A stretch of 7,220 nucleotides of DNA, taken from the NCBI GenBank assembly GCA_934167735.1, contig CAKPLV010000044.1, forward strand, positions 1 to 7,220. Reading direction: 5' to 3'. This stretch comes from an uncultured Clostridia bacterium (GTDB lineage Bacteria > Bacillota > Clostridia > TANB77 > CAG-508). Numbering within the stretch: position 1 is the first letter of the stretch; each line of letters begins with the position of its first letter. A program made the translations under genes and the position numbers. Shown one piece after another: positions 6,444 through 7,220 of this stretch. The notes under the pieces were generated by a model. It was not told the origin of the DNA, searched no databases, and saw nothing but the letters and a program-made list of their open reading frames with translations.

Positions 6444-6603
6444 ACACGGTTCCATCCTATTTTTTACTTAATTTGATTTAACGCATCTTACACGTCTAAT
6501 TTATTCATTAGAAATTTCAAGAGTTAGTTTTCAAATATGTTTTTCAAAATTAGCTTTCAGCCTCTGACTAATTATCTCTACTGATAACCTATATTTTACT
6601 CTT
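6404..6603 (-). ncRNA. T-box riboswitch, threonine type, controlling thrS
   Basis: This leader senses uncharged tRNA-Thr and then permits transcription into thrS. Stem I closes with AAGAG (6603-6599) and CUCUU (6523-6519). The specifier loop has the loop-E pair AGUA (6601-6598) opposite GAA, and the 3' side reads GAAAACUAA, presenting ACU (6528-6526), a threonine codon, followed by a purine. The next helix is AAAUAU (6596-6591) with AUAUUU (6538-6533), followed by the AGAGA motif (6579-6575) and an apical stem AAUUAG/CUAAUU (6573-6568, 6553-6548). A small hairpin is at 6511-6496. The T-box itself is AGGAUGGAACCGUG (6458-6445), one or two bases off the usual AGGGUGGNACCGCG. Its UGGA can pair with a UCCA tRNA end. 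AUAGG (6460-6456) can pair with CCUAU (6436-6432) to form the antiterminator, competing with the terminator. Confidence 0.95.
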
Positions 6604-6606
6604 CTC

Positions 6607-6993
6607 TTATATATTTTTATAATATTTTATTCTTGTATAAGTATATACAGCAACTATTCCTAATCCAACTATTCCTACTATTAATAATGGATGATCTTCT
6701 ATTCCTGCATGTGGTAGATTTGTAGTATAATTACCTGTATTATTTTTTGTTGTTGAGTCTGTTGTATTTGTTAAGTTTGTTGAATTATATGTGCTTGATG
6801 TATTACTTGTATTTAAGTTAACACTTCCTGAATTTGTATTTCCTGTATCTGTATTTGTTGCACTATTTACAGAATTTGAGAAATCTAAATATAAATCATC
6901 ATCTGATAAAGCAAATACTTTTGTTGACATTATTAGTAATGTAACACTCATTATTAAAACTAATACAATTTTTAACATTCTTTCTTTTTTCAT
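6607..6993 (-). CDS. small secreted Thr/Asn/Ser-rich protein with LPHAG wall-sorting signal
   Basis: The 128-residue protein has three clear parts. Residues 1-28 are a signal peptide (KKER, hydrophobic core, VFA cleavage site). Residues about 29-92 are low-complexity and rich in Thr, Asn and Ser, with several NT and ST repeats, typical of an extended stalk that may be glycosylated. The C terminus is a sortase-type signal: LPHAG (93-97), an acidic spacer (IED), a hydrophobic segment (about 101-119) and a basic tail (RIKYYKNI). LPHAG has Ala where the canonical LPxTG has Thr. It could equally be a simple membrane-anchored protein if no matching sortase exists; none is in this window. No enzymatic or ligand-binding domain is visible, so its role is unknown. 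The start at 6993 is preferred over 6999, because GAGG is 7 nt before the former but only 1 nt before the latter. Confidence 0.8.
   Translation of the reverse strand: MKKERMLKIVLVLIMSVTLLIMSTKVFALSDDDLYLDFSNSVNSATNTDTGNTNSGSVNLNTSNTSSTYNSTNLTNTTDSTTKNNTGNYTTNLPHAGIEDHPLLIVGIVGLGIVAVYTYTRIKYYKNI
6640..6668 (-). promoter_or_regulatory. possible thrS leader promoter inside the upstream gene
   Basis: Stem I of the T-box begins 3 nt after the stop codon of the secreted-protein gene, so a dedicated promoter must lie inside that gene. TTGGAT (6668-6663) and TATACT (6645-6640) are 17 bp apart; a second candidate is TTGCTG (6653-6648) and TAAAAT (6629-6624) with 18 bp. Either would start transcription shortly before Stem I. 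AT-rich DNA produces such matches easily, so this is tentative. Read-through from the upstream promoter is the alternative. Confidence 0.3.
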
Positions 6994-7000
6994 CTTCATA

Positions 7001-7005
7001 CCTCT
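7001..7005 (-). promoter_or_regulatory. Shine-Dalgarno site deciding the secreted-protein start
   Basis: AGAGG ends 7 nt before the ATG at 6993 and only 1 nt before the in-frame ATG at 6999. The second ATG is therefore the likely start. Confidence 0.6.
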
Positions 7006-7039
7006 TTCTTTATCTATAGTATTTTATCCACTATATATA

Positions 7040-7068
7040 TTTATACTACATTTTGTGTTTTATTTCAA
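7040..7068 (-). promoter_or_regulatory. promoter of the secreted-protein gene
   Basis: TTGAAA (7068-7063, 5 of 6) and TATAAA (7045-7040, 5 of 6) are separated by 17 bp on the minus strand. The start would fall near 7033, giving a leader of about 40 nt. It lies just beyond the ychF stop. I see no convincing hairpin terminator between ychF and this promoter. Confidence 0.65.
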
Positions 7069-7095
7069 TACTTTTTTATAAATTTGTACATTTTT

Positions 7096-7220
7096 TTAAA
7101 CATTAAATTTAAATAGTACGATGTCTCCATCTTGCATTATATATTCTTTTCCTTCTTGTCTTACTAAACCTTTTTCTTTTGCAGCTACCATTGAACCTTC
7201 TCTCATTAAATCATCATATG
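7096..7220 (-). CDS. ychF: YchF/OLA1-family ATPase, C-terminal end only
   Basis: Only the last 40 codons are in the window. They match the C-terminal TGS-like domain of YchF (also called EngD; OLA1 in eukaryotes), especially GLVRQEGKEYIMQDGDIVLFKFNV. This corresponds to the family's very conserved ending of the form G-x-x-R-x-EGK-[DE]-Y-x-[VM]-QDGD, two or three variable positions, F-[RK]-FNV. YchF is an Obg-related P-loop protein that prefers ATP to GTP and binds ribosomes; it is linked to translation and stress responses. Its G domain lies outside the window. The stop TAA is at 7098-7096. The preceding residues (YDDLMREGSMVAAKEK) fit the family's usual YEDLxxxGSxxxAKEAG. Confidence 0.93.
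   Translation of the reverse strand, partial: YDDLMREGSMVAAKEKGLVRQEGKEYIMQDGDIVLFKFNV

Noticed and set aside
6203..7081. Plus-strand open frames at 6203-6481 and 6791-7081
   Set aside because: The first crosses thrS and its riboswitch, the second the secreted-protein gene and its promoter; both are antisense shadows without start signals.

Overview
The window is AT-rich DNA (roughly 25-30% GC by eye) in which every supported gene lies on the minus strand, so transcription runs from position 7220 towards 1. A threonine T-box leader before thrS, strong Shine-Dalgarno sites, a short secreted protein with an LPxxG-type sorting signal and a DUF402-like protein point to a low-GC Gram-positive bacterium. 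I would place it in the Bacillota, probably a gut-type Clostridia lineage. This is an inference; there is no rRNA or other taxonomic marker to settle it.

In the direction of transcription: (1) the C-terminal 40 codons of the GTPase-like ATPase YchF (7220-7096); (2) a promoter and a small exported, Thr/Asn/Ser-rich protein with a signal peptide and an LPHAG wall-sorting tail (6993-6607); (3) a threonine-responsive T-box riboswitch (6603-6404) controlling threonyl-tRNA synthetase (6378-4441), which ends in an intrinsic terminator; (4) an extended -10 promoter and a two-gene unit made of a TPR-like protein with an acidic tail (4310-3066) followed by a very basic Lys/Pro/Gln-rich protein (about 3046-2153), ending in a terminator; (5) a PHP-family metal-dependent phosphoesterase (2012-1131).

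(6) Next comes a compositionally foreign unit: a thymidylate-kinase-like gene (1023-370) with clearly higher GC (about 42% and 55% in two sampled 60-base lines). It has its own perfect-consensus promoter (TTGACA, 17 bp, TATAAT) and its own perfect-stem terminator. (7) An AT-rich DUF402-like gene (300-22) follows. Its last codons run into another higher-GC stretch, where the protein loses the family pattern. (8) At the window edge, a good Shine-Dalgarno site precedes an ATG at 28, which may start another gene of the foreign type.

The right two thirds look like ordinary chromosome: translation genes (ychF, thrS) with textbook regulation plus lineage-specific proteins. The left kilobase is a mosaic and the most likely place for recent gene transfer. 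The two proteins most in need of characterisation are the acidic/basic pair at 2153-4310. I see no CRISPR array, tRNA, rRNA, transposase or origin, and no strong evidence for a complete new defence or mobile system.
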